A stretch of DNA of 38,014 nt from Bacillota bacterium (GTDB lineage Bacteria; Bacillota; UBA4882; UBA8346), in the NCBI GenBank assembly GCA_023436305.1, contig JAEZJQ010000134.1:1-38014 (forward strand), given 5' to 3'. Under the pieces are notes generated by a model. It did no database searches. It worked only from the letters and a program-made list of their open reading frames with translations, and was not told the origin of the DNA. Below, piece after piece: positions 15,516-23,551 of this stretch. The position numbers and the translations under genes are program-made. Numbering within the stretch: position 1 is the first letter of the stretch; each line of letters starts with the position of its first letter.

Positions 15516-17357
15516 ATGAGTGCAATCTGGATGTTGATTATAATCCCGGCAATTGTCGGCGCGATTTTACTGGTAACGCCGATTAAAACCCGTTATTTGC
15601 GGGGGGTAATTGCAACGGCGACGACTGCTTTTTTAGTTTATTTGATATTCACGCTCTGGGGACAGAACATTCCTCCCTTGAACATTCCGTGGGCCGGATT
15701 TAAAATGGACTTTCAATTGCGGTTTTATCCCTTCAGCCAATTTATTGTGGCGGCGATTACCGGCTTCACTTTTTTAGTGACATTATATTCGGTCACTTTC
15801 ATGGCCGATCATCCGAAAAACAATCAATTTTTCGGTTACACTCTCATATCGGAGGCGATGGCCATCGGCGCGGTTTTGGCCAATAATTTGATGGTCATGC
15901 TGTTTTTCTGGGAAGCTTTATTGATCACTCTATTTACAATCATCAATATAGGGAATGATAAGGCCTATAAAACGGCCATAAAAGCTTTCATTATCGTCGG
16001 CCTTTCGGATCTATGCCTGACACTGGGAATCGGGATCGTGTGGACTCAAGCCAAAACACTGGTGATGACGGATATCAGCCTAACTACGGCTGGGCTTAAC
16101 GGGGTGGCTTTCGTATTAATGCTGGTGGGCGCTATCGCGAAGGCCGGGGCGATGCCTTTTCATACCTGGATTCCCGACGCGGCCAAAGATGCTCCGCTTC
16201 CGTTTATGGCCCTTTTCCCGGGTGTCTTGGAGAAGTTACTGGGTATTTATATGGTAGCCCGCATAGTATTGGACTTTTTCACTCCTTCTGTAGGGATGCG
16301 TATCCTGGTAATGTCAATTGGGGCGATTACCATTATATTTGCAGTAATGATGGCTCTCATTCAAAAGAACTTTAAACGTTTATTATCCTATCATGCAATT
16401 AGTCAGGTTGGTTATATGATTTTAGGTATCGGCACCGGGGTTCCAATTGGTATCGTTGGCGGGTTGTTTCATATGATTAATCACGCTCTCTATAAAAGTT
16501 GCTTGTTTTTAACTAGTGGATCGGTGGAAAAACAAAATGGAACAACCGAGCTTAGCGAATTAGGTGGCCTTTGGAAACAGCAACCGGTCACAACGATTTG
16601 CTTCATCATTGCCGCCGCTTCCATTTCGGGTGTTCCGCCCTTTAATGGGTTTGTTTCGAAAGAAATGATTTTTGAAGGTGTCTTACAAACCGGATTTCAA
16701 GGCTACCGTATCTTTTTTGTGGCATCAGTGATCGGGGCATTATTTACTGCCGCTTCATTTTTAAAGTTGGGGCATGCGGTCTTTTTTGATAAAGCTGATC
16801 CTAAAAAAACGAAAGTCAGTGAAGTTCATTGGACAATGCAGTTACCGATGATGATTCTGGCCCTGACTTGTATAATTTTTGGCGTTTGGTTTAAGTTGCC
16901 TTTGGAATCCCTACTGAGACCCTCCTTGTATGAAAGCATGAATAAAGTGATCAATAGTGTGCATTTTGAATTTGGTATGAATGAACTTTTCTGGTTGACG
17001 ATTCTGATATTAACCATCGCCGTTATCAATCACTGGATTGGCTATAAGCTGACCGGTAAGGGTTCGGGTGCTTCCGAACACATTCATCAGGCGCCGGTAT
17101 TTCATCAAATTTATGATTTAGCCGAACAACAGGCTTTTGACCCTTATGTTCAAGGGAAAAAAGGTAGCCGTTATGTGATTAAAGGCCTATTCTTGATTGA
17201 TCGTGGAGTGGATTGGTTTTATCAGACATTGGTACCTACCACATCAAATTATATTACCAAATTGCGTCATGTCCATAATGGTTTATTCGCCAATTATCTG
17301 TCATGGTCCGTCGGAGGATTGCTGATCGTAATCTTATATTTGATTTTTAGTATGTAA
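15516..17357 (+). CDS. Hydrogenase antiporter-like membrane subunit 2 (NuoL type, long)
   Basis: The largest antiporter-like subunit, 613 residues. It has the helix-5 block MLFFWEALLITLFTI, the KAGAMPFHTWIPDAAKDAPL loop and KRLLSYHAISQVGYM. Beyond the ~14-helix core it has a C-terminal extension (about residues 500-613) with an amphipathic part HQIYDLAEQQAFDPYV and a final membrane helix. This corresponds to the NuoL-type lateral arm that braces the other antiporter modules. It immediately follows subunit 1. The loop TWIPDAAKDAPLPFMALF is closer to group 4 hydrogenase subunits than to respiratory NuoL as I remember them. Confidence 0.9.
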   Translation: MSAIWMLIIIPAIVGAILLVTPIKTRYLRGVIATATTAFLVYLIFTLWGQNIPPLNIPWAGFKMDFQLRFYPFSQFIVAAITGFTFLVTLYSVTFMADHPKNNQFFGYTLISEAMAIGAVLANNLMVMLFFWEALLITLFTIINIGNDKAYKTAIKAFIIVGLSDLCLTLGIGIVWTQAKTLVMTDISLTTAGLNGVAFVLMLVGAIAKAGAMPFHTWIPDAAKDAPLPFMALFPGVLEKLLGIYMVARIVLDFFTPSVGMRILVMSIGAITIIFAVMMALIQKNFKRLLSYHAISQVGYMILGIGTGVPIGIVGGLFHMINHALYKSCLFLTSGSVEKQNGTTELSELGGLWKQQPVTTICFIIAAASISGVPPFNGFVSKEMIFEGVLQTGFQGYRIFFVASVIGALFTAASFLKLGHAVFFDKADPKKTKVSEVHWTMQLPMMILALTCIIFGVWFKLPLESLLRPSLYESMNKVINSVHFEFGMNELFWLTILILTIAVINHWIGYKLTGKGSGASEHIHQAPVFHQIYDLAEQQAFDPYVQGKKGSRYVIKGLFLIDRGVDWFYQTLVPTTSNYITKLRHVHNGLFANYLSWSVGGLLIVILYLIFSM

Positions 17358-17372
17358 CGGGGGGAAAGATCC

Positions 17373-18818
17373 ATGCTTTTAGCCTATATATTTGTACCTT
17401 TGCTTGGGGCGGCAGTTATGCCGATTTTACGCAAGGTCTGGTCTAAAGGGACAGGCATCGTCGCTATTGCGGTCACCTTGTATCAAATCACGATCACCGG
17501 GTGGATGGCCTACCAGAATTTGGTTTTAAATCAGAGTATCAGTATGGAACGTTGGATCTTAAACCAAGCATTCGCGCTGCAAGTTGACGGGCTAAGTATG
17601 GTCGCTTTGCTGACCATTGGTTTGGTAGGTCTGGTTACGACTGTCTTTTCCATAAATTACCCTATTGACGAGGATCGTCGGCCGGGTTATTATGCTTTAA
17701 TTATGTTGGCGATTACCGGTATGAATGGCCTGGTGATGTCCACCGACCTCTTTTCGCTTTACGTCTTTTTAGAAATAGTTTCCATTACTTCATTTATTTT
17801 AATTGCATATCAATATGACAATTTTGGGATCGAAGGTTCGTTTAAATATATGATGTTATCGGCTGTAGCCACCATCTTTCTGTTGGTGGCCATCGCCTTG
17901 TTGTTCGCCTTTACCGGTGGGGTATCTTTCAGTGAACTGGGTGCCGGGGTGAAAGGCGGAGGCCCGGTAGTCACTTTATGTTTTGCTTTTATTTTCTTCG
18001 CTTTGGCTTTAAAAGCGGGAATGATTCCATTTCACGGCTGGCTTCCCGATGCTTATACTTCGGCGCCCGCTCCGGTGTCAATTCTGCTGGCGGGAATCGT
18101 TACCAAGATTGCCGGAGTTTATACCATAATCCGGGTAATCATGGACGTCTTCGGGTTGAACCCGGCTTTCCTGACCTTGTTAATGATAATCGGGGCTGTT
18201 TCCACGGTCTTGGGAGCCTTTCTCGCCTTGGGGCAAAAGGACTTTAAACGAATGCTGGCCTATTCGAGCATTAGCCAGATCGGTTACATTATAATGGGTT
18301 TCGCTGCCGGAACAACTTTGGGTTTAATTGGAGCAGTATTTCATTTCTTCAATCACGCGGTCTTTAAATCGTTATTATTCATCAATGCCGGTTCGGTGGA
18401 AGCAGCTACCAATACCCGGAATTTTGATGAATTGGGTGGGTTGACGGAGAGAATGCCGGTTACTGGGGTTACTTCCGTGATTGGGCTGTTATCTACCGCT
18501 GGAATACCGCCGCTGGCCGGTTTCTGGAGCAAATTAATCATTATCGTTGCCTTGTGGAATGCCGGATTTGAATTTTTTGCTTTTGTGGCTGTTTTTGCCA
18601 GTGTGGTTACCCTGGCTTATCTGCTCTCATTGCAGCGGCATGTCTTTTTCGGCAAGATCCGGGAAGGTTTGGAAGGAGTTAAGGAAGTTTCACCGGTTTT
18701 GTACTGGCCGGCTATCTTTATGGCCGCCATTACGGTTCTTGGTGGTATTTTTATCCCGTTCTTTTATGATAAACTGCTCAACCCGATTAATTCATTACTG
18801 GGCTTGCTGACGAAATAA
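17373..18818 (+). CDS. Hydrogenase antiporter-like membrane subunit 3 (MrpD/NuoM-N type)
   Basis: A 481-residue, ~14-helix protein of the same family. Its blocks include SLYVFLEIVSITSFILIAYQ (helix-5 Glu), KAGMIPFHGWLPDAYTSAPA (helix-7 Lys and loop) and KRMLAYSSISQIGYI. The pattern is that of MrpD/NuoM-N. It has its own strong ribosome binding site (GGGGGG 9 bases before ATG) after a 15-base gap. Three such modules give this hydrogenase the same number of antiporter-like subunits as complex I. Confidence 0.9.
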   Translation: MLLAYIFVPLLGAAVMPILRKVWSKGTGIVAIAVTLYQITITGWMAYQNLVLNQSISMERWILNQAFALQVDGLSMVALLTIGLVGLVTTVFSINYPIDEDRRPGYYALIMLAITGMNGLVMSTDLFSLYVFLEIVSITSFILIAYQYDNFGIEGSFKYMMLSAVATIFLLVAIALLFAFTGGVSFSELGAGVKGGGPVVTLCFAFIFFALALKAGMIPFHGWLPDAYTSAPAPVSILLAGIVTKIAGVYTIIRVIMDVFGLNPAFLTLLMIIGAVSTVLGAFLALGQKDFKRMLAYSSISQIGYIIMGFAAGTTLGLIGAVFHFFNHAVFKSLLFINAGSVEAATNTRNFDELGGLTERMPVTGVTSVIGLLSTAGIPPLAGFWSKLIIIVALWNAGFEFFAFVAVFASVVTLAYLLSLQRHVFFGKIREGLEGVKEVSPVLYWPAIFMAAITVLGGIFIPFFYDKLLNPINSLLGLLTK

Positions 18819-18832
18819 CTGGAGGTATGGAA

Positions 18833-19333
18833 ATGGAACTCCATCTGTTCTTTTTAATTGTTACTCTGTTAATTCCCATGATATTGGCGGTTTTTGCGGC
18901 GGATTTGATTCGCTCGGTCATTGCCTTGTTAGTGGGGAGTGTGGGGTTAACTTTAATCTTATTTAATTTGGGTTCACCCATTGCCGGTATCTTTGAACTT
19001 TCGGTGGGCGCGGGGCTAATCTCGGTACTTTTCATTTTGTCCATTAGCCTAATCCGGCCTTTATCCAAGGAGACCCAAACGGAACGCCAGAAGAAACATT
19101 ATCGCAGATTTTTCGTTTTACCTTTTATAATCCTAATTCTTGCGGTATTGTTTTATTTAAACCGGGAACAATGGATGAGCGCTTTTACTTTGAATTCGCT
19201 CCAGGAAAATACTACAGTGGGTAAGGTACTTTGGGAAACCCGCGGTTTGGATTTAATCGGGCAGATCGGTATTTTACTGGTGGGTGTATTTGGAGTGGTA
19301 GTTCTATTTAAGCGGGGGAAAATGAATGAATAA
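18833..19333 (+). CDS. Hydrogenase membrane subunit, NuoJ type
   Basis: A 166-residue membrane protein with about five helices. The block FELSVGAGLISVLFILSISLIRP matches the kinked third helix of NuoJ and MbhD/MrpB-like subunits, which forms part of the central ion-path junction. The frame opens at 18827, but GGAGGT directly touches that ATG. ATG 18833 lies 6 bases after it and is preferred. The 3' end overlaps the next gene by 8 bases, indicating translational coupling. A hydrophilic stretch (~80-92, TQTERQKKHYRR) separates two halves. Confidence 0.83.
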   Translation: MELHLFFLIVTLLIPMILAVFAADLIRSVIALLVGSVGLTLILFNLGSPIAGIFELSVGAGLISVLFILSISLIRPLSKETQTERQKKHYRRFFVLPFIILILAVLFYLNREQWMSAFTLNSLQENTTVGKVLWETRGLDLIGQIGILLVGVFGVVVLFKRGKMNE

Positions 19334-19637
19334 TATTATTTTTATTCTTGATTTAATCGCGGTGATTTTACTATTAGTTATCGGGCTCTATACACTATTG
19401 GTATCGCGTAACTTATTGCGGATGCTGATTGGATATGAGGTTATGGCCAAGGGAGTTACTTTGGCCATTGTAAGCGCCGGATGGATCAACGGTAAAATGG
19501 CGCTGGCCCAAACTCTGGCGATTACCGCTATCGTGGTGGAAGTAGTCTTTATTGCCATCGCTCTTGCGATTATTATGTTGATTCAGCGCAAAAACGGTTC
19601 TTTGGATGTACGGAAATTAACGAATTTGAAAGGGTAA
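19326..19637 (+). CDS. Hydrogenase membrane subunit, NuoK/MrpC type
   Basis: A 103-residue protein with three helices. It shows the NuoK/MnhC pattern: the glutamate in RMLIGYEVMAKGVTLAIV (helix 2) and the TAIVVEVVFIAIALAIIM helix 3 with a second glutamate. Both buried glutamates, which are essential for proton movement in complex I, are conserved. It overlaps the NuoJ-type gene and is followed by a 69-base spacer with a tandem-repeat hairpin, the longest gap in the operon. Confidence 0.9.
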   Translation: MNNIIFILDLIAVILLLVIGLYTLLVSRNLLRMLIGYEVMAKGVTLAIVSAGWINGKMALAQTLAITAIVVEVVFIAIALAIIMLIQRKNGSLDVRKLTNLKG

Positions 19638-19644
19638 TAGAGGG

Positions 19645-19679
19645 TTATTGATAAACCGACGGTTTATTGATAAACCGAC
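19645..19679 (+). repeat. Tandem repeat forming a hairpin inside the operon
   Basis: TTATTGATAAACCGAC occurs at 19645-19660 and again at 19664-19679 (period 19). The junction makes a hairpin: ATAAACC (19651-19657), loop GAC, GGTTTAT (19661-19667). It divides the membrane-module genes from the NuoA-type and redox-module genes. No T run follows, so RNA processing or partial attenuation is more likely than termination. Confidence 0.65.
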
Positions 19680-19706
19680 ATCAGTATAAGGGGTGAATCG
19701 TAGGAT

Positions 19707-20045
19707 ATGGATGGTTTTAAAATATTGTTATTTCCACCAGTTGCCTTTTCTGTTTTTCTATTAGTGGGATTTTTATTGTTATTCCTGGGTTCGTTGCTGG
19801 CCGGGAAGGCTGGTGTCAAACAGGAAACGAATGGAAGAAGAACCCAATATGCTTGTGGTGAGAATATTCCTGCGGAGAGAGTTCAACCCGATTATGCATT
19901 CTTTTTCCCATTTGCTCTATTCTTCACAATTATCCATGTAACTGGGCTGATTTTAGCGACTTTACCAGTAGGCAATATTGCTTTGATGGGGATAATATAT
20001 ATGGCCGGCGTAGCAATTTCGCTGTATGCCTTAGTCGCGAGGTGA
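19707..20045 (+). CDS. Hydrogenase membrane subunit, NuoA-like
   Basis: A 112-residue protein with three helices (about 10-33, 62-84 and 89-109). The loop after helix 1 reads RTQYACGENIPAERVQPDYAF, close to the Y-x-CG signature of complex I subunit A, and length and topology also fit. The helix-2 acidic motif of NuoA (F-D-x-E) is replaced by IIHVTG, so Asp and Glu become His and Thr. NuoA is a complex I subunit; I do not recall it from the well-known Ech, Mbh or Hyf hydrogenases. The stop overlaps the region of the next start (GTGA). Assignment rests on topology, loop motif and position between the K-type and B-type genes. Confidence 0.72.
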   Translation: MDGFKILLFPPVAFSVFLLVGFLLLFLGSLLAGKAGVKQETNGRRTQYACGENIPAERVQPDYAFFFPFALFFTIIHVTGLILATLPVGNIALMGIIYMAGVAISLYALVAR

Positions 20046-20050
20046 ATCGA

Positions 20051-20539
20051 ATGTTAGAAAAAGTCGTTAAATGGGCTCGGGTAAAATCACCCTGGGTTTT
20101 GCATTTCAATACCGGAGCCTGTAATGCATGTGACATCGAAATTTTAGCCGCTTTAACACCCCGGTTTGACCTGGAGAGGTTCGGTGTTCAACTTAAAGGA
20201 ACCCCGCGGCATGCCGACGTGATTCTTTGTTCCGGGCCGGTGACCCGCCAAATCAAAGACCGGTTGGTTCGGATTTATGAACAGATGCCGGAACCGAAAT
20301 TTATCGTGGCGGTTGGCACGTGTGCTTGTTCCGGAGGAGTATTCAACGGTTGCTATAATGTCCAGGGCGGGATTGACAGCACGATACCGGTAGCGGCCTA
20401 TATTCCCGGATGTCCGGTTCGTCCTGAAGCCATTATTGACGGAGTGGTCAAGTTGCTTGAGAAAATCGACAAACCGGAAAAGTTTTCGACAGAAGAACAA
20501 CCAATCGTAATCGAGGAGATGATTCCGAATGGCCAGTAA
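20051..20539 (+). CDS. [NiFe] hydrogenase small subunit, NuoB/HycG type
   Basis: A 162-residue electron-transfer subunit that holds the proximal [4Fe-4S] cluster. The ligands are Cys24 and Cys27 in ACNACDIE, Cys91 in VGTCACSGG and Cys121 in PGCPVRPE. The split CxxC is the group 4 hydrogenase pattern, unlike the adjacent CC of respiratory NuoB. It is cytosolic, with no Tat signal, as usual for group 4. A GTG at 20042 overlaps the preceding stop, but ATG 20051 has GAGGTG 6 bases upstream and is preferred. The 3' end overlaps the next gene by 11 bases. Confidence 0.92.
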   Translation: MLEKVVKWARVKSPWVLHFNTGACNACDIEILAALTPRFDLERFGVQLKGTPRHADVILCSGPVTRQIKDRLVRIYEQMPEPKFIVAVGTCACSGGVFNGCYNVQGGIDSTIPVAAYIPGCPVRPEAIIDGVVKLLEKIDKPEKFSTEEQPIVIEEMIPNGQ

Positions 20540-20999
20540 TGAAGAAATCATCCAGTCACTGGAAACCAAACTCAAAGGGGCCATTTTTAATATAACCGCG
20601 CCGCGGGAACGAAGAATCTTTGCCGAGACCAGCCTCGCCAAACTGGTGGAAGTCACCGGTTTACTCAAGGATTGGGGTATGGTCAACCTTGGGATGATTA
20701 CCGGTTTGGATGGCGGCGATAAATTTGAGGTTATTTATCATTTTTACGATGTTCATGGATTATTATTGAATTTAAAGGTATTTACTCCGCGCAATGACCC
20801 GAAAGTTCCTACGGTAACCTCAATATTTCCGGGAGTGTTTCTGTATGAACGGGAATTGATAGATCTGTTGGGAATCATCGTAGAGGGAATTCCGCCCGGG
20901 AGAAGATACCCGGTACCCGACGATTGGCCGGAAGGGGAGTACCCGCTTCGTAAAGACTGGAAGGGTTTGGATCTAGCCATAGAAACCGAGGTGAAATAA
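20529..20999 (+). CDS. Hydrogenase subunit, NuoC type
   Basis: A 156-residue homologue of the 30-kDa subunit (NuoC/HycE N-terminal part). The family block is EREVIDLLGI-like: LYERELIDLLGIIVEG at about residues 104-119, then GRRYPVPDDWPEGEYPLRKDW with the usual closing segment. It is separate from the large subunit, unlike HycE of formate hydrogenlyase, where the two are fused. It overlaps the small-subunit gene by 11 bases and is one base from the large-subunit ATG. GAGGAG lies about 10 bases before the start. Its role is structural support of the catalytic dimer. Confidence 0.9.
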   Translation: MASNEEIIQSLETKLKGAIFNITAPRERRIFAETSLAKLVEVTGLLKDWGMVNLGMITGLDGGDKFEVIYHFYDVHGLLLNLKVFTPRNDPKVPTVTSIFPGVFLYERELIDLLGIIVEGIPPGRRYPVPDDWPEGEYPLRKDWKGLDLAIETEVK

Positions 21000-21000
21000 T

Positions 21001-22197
21001 ATGGGCGAAATTAAAATTCCGGTAGGGCCGCAACATCCAGCTCTCAAAGAACCTGAAAGCTTTAGCTTGACTTTGGAAGGGGAACGGATTGTTGATGTGG
21101 AAGCGAAACTTGGTTATAATCATCGCGGCATTGAGAAAGCCTGTGAAAGCCGGAATTATATCCAAGATATTTATTTGATTGAACGGGTTTGCGGGATCTG
21201 TTCCCATTCCCACTCCACCGCTTTTATCCAGGCGGTGGAAGAGATAGCCGGGGTGGAAGTTCCGATGCGGGCCCAGTTTATCCGAACTATCATCGGCGAA
21301 TTGGAAAGGATTCACAGTCATTTATTATGGCTGGGAGTAGCCGGACATGAAGTAGGATTTGATACACTGTTCATGTATTCATGGCGTGACCGGGAAGCGG
21401 TTATGGACATCTTGGCTTTACTTTCGGGAAACCGGGTTAATTACGGAATCAACACCCTGGGTGGAGTAAGGCGGGATATCGATAAGGAAGAGGCCCGTAA
21501 AATATTGGAGCTTTTGAAACCTTTGACCGAACGGACCGAGTATTATATTAAACTGGCCACCCATGAACCCACGTTTATGGGCCGGTTGACGGGCGTGGGG
21601 AAATTGTCCAAGGAAAAAGCCGAAGAATTTGGCGCTGTTGGTCCAACCGCCCGTGGTTCATCGGTAGACCGTGATGTGCGGCGGGATGATCCTTATGCCG
21701 CTTATAGCCAAGTTCCTTTTAAAGTTATCACCGACAATCATGCCGATGTTTTAGGCCGGACTATCGTTCGTGTCTTTGAATTATTGGAAAGTTATAAGAT
21801 GATTAAGTACTTGATTCAAAATCTGCCGGAAGGCCCGTTGACTGTCAAAGTCCCGCGCAAAATTCCAACCGGTGAAGCCATTTCAAGATATGAAGCGCCA
21901 CGTGGTGAAGATATCCATTATGTCCGGGCCAACGGCACCGATATGCCGGAACGGGTTCGCCTTCGGGCTCCGACCATGGCCAATCTGGCTTCGATTCGTG
22001 AGATGTTGAAAGGCGGCTATCTGGCTGATGTTCCCATCGTAATTGCTGCCATTGATCCTTGTTTCTCCTGTACAGACCGGGCGATTCAAGTGGTCCAACC
22101 GGAAAAAAGTTCGGAAATTATGAATTGGGGCCAATTGAGAGCTTATAGTATTGAATGGCACAAAAAGCGCGGGATTGATCTGGGACGAATAAATTGA
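21001..22197 (+). CDS. [NiFe] hydrogenase large (catalytic) subunit, group 4, NuoD type
   Basis: A 398-residue catalytic subunit. The N-terminal metal site reads ERVCGICSHSH (Cys64, Cys67, His71) and the C-terminal site reads DPCFSCTDR (Cys354, Cys357), so all four nickel-iron ligands are intact. They are lost in complex I NuoD. The DPCxxCxxR form is that of group 4 energy-converting enzymes. A 38-residue tail after Arg360 should be removed by a HycI-type protease, encoded at 23548; E. coli HycE is cut after the equivalent Arg. The start GPQHPALKEPESF resembles both NuoD and HycE. GAGGTG lies 8 bases before ATG. The subunit reduces protons or oxidises H2 on the cytosolic side of the membrane. 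Confidence 0.95.
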   Translation: MGEIKIPVGPQHPALKEPESFSLTLEGERIVDVEAKLGYNHRGIEKACESRNYIQDIYLIERVCGICSHSHSTAFIQAVEEIAGVEVPMRAQFIRTIIGELERIHSHLLWLGVAGHEVGFDTLFMYSWRDREAVMDILALLSGNRVNYGINTLGGVRRDIDKEEARKILELLKPLTERTEYYIKLATHEPTFMGRLTGVGKLSKEKAEEFGAVGPTARGSSVDRDVRRDDPYAAYSQVPFKVITDNHADVLGRTIVRVFELLESYKMIKYLIQNLPEGPLTVKVPRKIPTGEAISRYEAPRGEDIHYVRANGTDMPERVRLRAPTMANLASIREMLKGGYLADVPIVIAAIDPCFSCTDRAIQVVQPEKSSEIMNWGQLRAYSIEWHKKRGIDLGRIN

Positions 22198-22238
22198 AGA
22201 GTGAATTGTGAAGGGCAAAACTTCACACTTTTTAAATT
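22195..22238. repeat. TGAAG/CTTCA inverted repeat (family of 29419)
   Basis: A run of GTGAA-type units (TGAAGAGTGAATTGTGAAG) faces CTTCACACTT across a short loop, immediately after the large-subunit stop. It resembles the larger element at 29419-29506 in unit sequence and symmetry. It occupies the gap before the NuoH-type gene. Confidence 0.5.
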
Positions 22239-22252
22239 GGGCGGTGATATTT

Positions 22253-23197
22253 GTGGAAATTGTTTGGGCTTTATCATATATGTTAATTTTCCCGGGATTT
22301 CTCTTTTTAGCCACCTACGGTATGGTCTGCGAATGGGTTGACCGGAAGCTGTATGCCCGGTTTCAAAATCGAATTGGGCCGCCGTGGTTTCAACCGGAGG
22401 CTGATTTTATCAAATTAATGGCCAAGGAAGAGATTATTCCGGAAGCGGCAAATCCGGCGTTTTTTAGGTTATTGCCGGTATTTGCCATGGCGGCTGTGTT
22501 AACGGCATTTTTATATATTCCAATTTGGAATACTCAAGCCATTTATTCTTTTAACGGGGATTTGATTGTGGTATTTTACCTTTTAACCATTCCCACCATG
22601 ACCTTTTTCCTGGCGGGTTGGCATTCCACCTCCCTTTTTGCTACGCTTGGGTCAGTACGGAATTTGACCCAGTTATTTGCGTATGAAGTACCGTTATTAT
22701 TATCATTGTTGGGTCCGGCCCTGTTGTCCGGCAGTTGGTCCTTAAGTGGAATTAGCCAATTTTTTGTAGAGAACCCGGCTATGTTGCCGGTGAATATCAT
22801 CGGTTTCGGAGTGGCGTTGATAGCGGTTCAGGGTAAATTAGAACGGGTTCCCTTCGACATTCCGGAGGCGGAGACGGAGATTGTCGCAGGCAGTTTAACC
22901 GAGTTTAGCGGTAAATTACTGGGAATCTTCCGGTTGGCCATTGACTTGGAGATGGTAGTGGCTGCGGCTTTAATTTCGGTGGTATTCTTAGGTGGTTCCT
23001 TCGGGTTGCATCCAGTATTGGGATTTATGTTGTTTATTGTCAAAACTTTGTTGGTAGTGGCCATTCTAGCGTTGTTTCGAACGGTTATGGCCCGGATCAG
23101 GATTGAACAAATGATGCGGTTTTGTTGGCGGTATTTGGCGCCGATTGCGCTGATTCAGATATTAATTAATATTATGGTGAAAGCGTGGTTGTTATAG
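22253..23197 (+). CDS. Hydrogenase membrane subunit, NuoH/HycD type
   Basis: A 314-residue protein with about eight helices that anchors the catalytic arm to the membrane. The NuoH blocks are EWVDRKLYARFQNRIGPPW near the N-terminus, DFIKLMAKEEIIPEAA in the first loop, and VPFDIPEAETEIVAGSLTEFSG in the acidic loop facing the redox arm. A GTG at 22208 would add 15 residues encoded by the repeat region. GTG 22253, preceded by GGCGGTGAT, gives the expected start VEIVWALSYML and is preferred. The next gene starts directly after its stop codon. Confidence 0.9.
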   Translation: MEIVWALSYMLIFPGFLFLATYGMVCEWVDRKLYARFQNRIGPPWFQPEADFIKLMAKEEIIPEAANPAFFRLLPVFAMAAVLTAFLYIPIWNTQAIYSFNGDLIVVFYLLTIPTMTFFLAGWHSTSLFATLGSVRNLTQLFAYEVPLLLSLLGPALLSGSWSLSGISQFFVENPAMLPVNIIGFGVALIAVQGKLERVPFDIPEAETEIVAGSLTEFSGKLLGIFRLAIDLEMVVAAALISVVFLGGSFGLHPVLGFMLFIVKTLLVVAILALFRTVMARIRIEQMMRFCWRYLAPIALIQILINIMVKAWLL

Positions 23198-23551
23198 ATG
23201 AAATATCCCGGGAAAATGACAAGGGAAGTATTTAAAACTTTTGTTAAACCACCGGTTACGGTAAAATACCCATACGAGCGGACTGATATTCCCAATGATT
23301 TCCGGGGTAAAATCAAGTTCGATCCCAATCTATGCATCGGTTGCAAGATGTGCGTCCGGGATTGCCCCTCTAAGGCTATTGAAATTGAAAAAGTTGGCGA
23401 GGAGAAAGTTTTCAAAGCCCACTTTTTCTTGGACCGTTGCCTTTATTGCGCGCAATGTGTCGATTCTTGCCCCAGAAATGCCCTGGCCAGCAGCCCGCAG
23501 TTTGAGCTTGCGAATTATGACCGGGATAAACTGCGGGAGACGCAACAATGA
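23198..23551 (+). CDS. Hydrogenase ferredoxin-like subunit, NuoI/HycF type
   Basis: A 117-residue protein with two [4Fe-4S] motifs, CIGCKMCVRDCP (about residues 47-58) and CLYCAQCVDSCP (about 87-98). In complex I and group 4 hydrogenases this subunit passes electrons between the donor and the small-subunit cluster. With no NuoEFG-type genes and no formate or CO dehydrogenase next to it, the likely partner is soluble ferredoxin. Its ATG touches the stop of the NuoH-type gene and lacks a clear ribosome binding site, so coupling or a start at ATG 23216 is possible. The 3' end overlaps hycI (ATGA). Confidence 0.92.
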   Translation: MKYPGKMTREVFKTFVKPPVTVKYPYERTDIPNDFRGKIKFDPNLCIGCKMCVRDCPSKAIEIEKVGEEKVFKAHFFLDRCLYCAQCVDSCPRNALASSPQFELANYDRDKLRETQQ

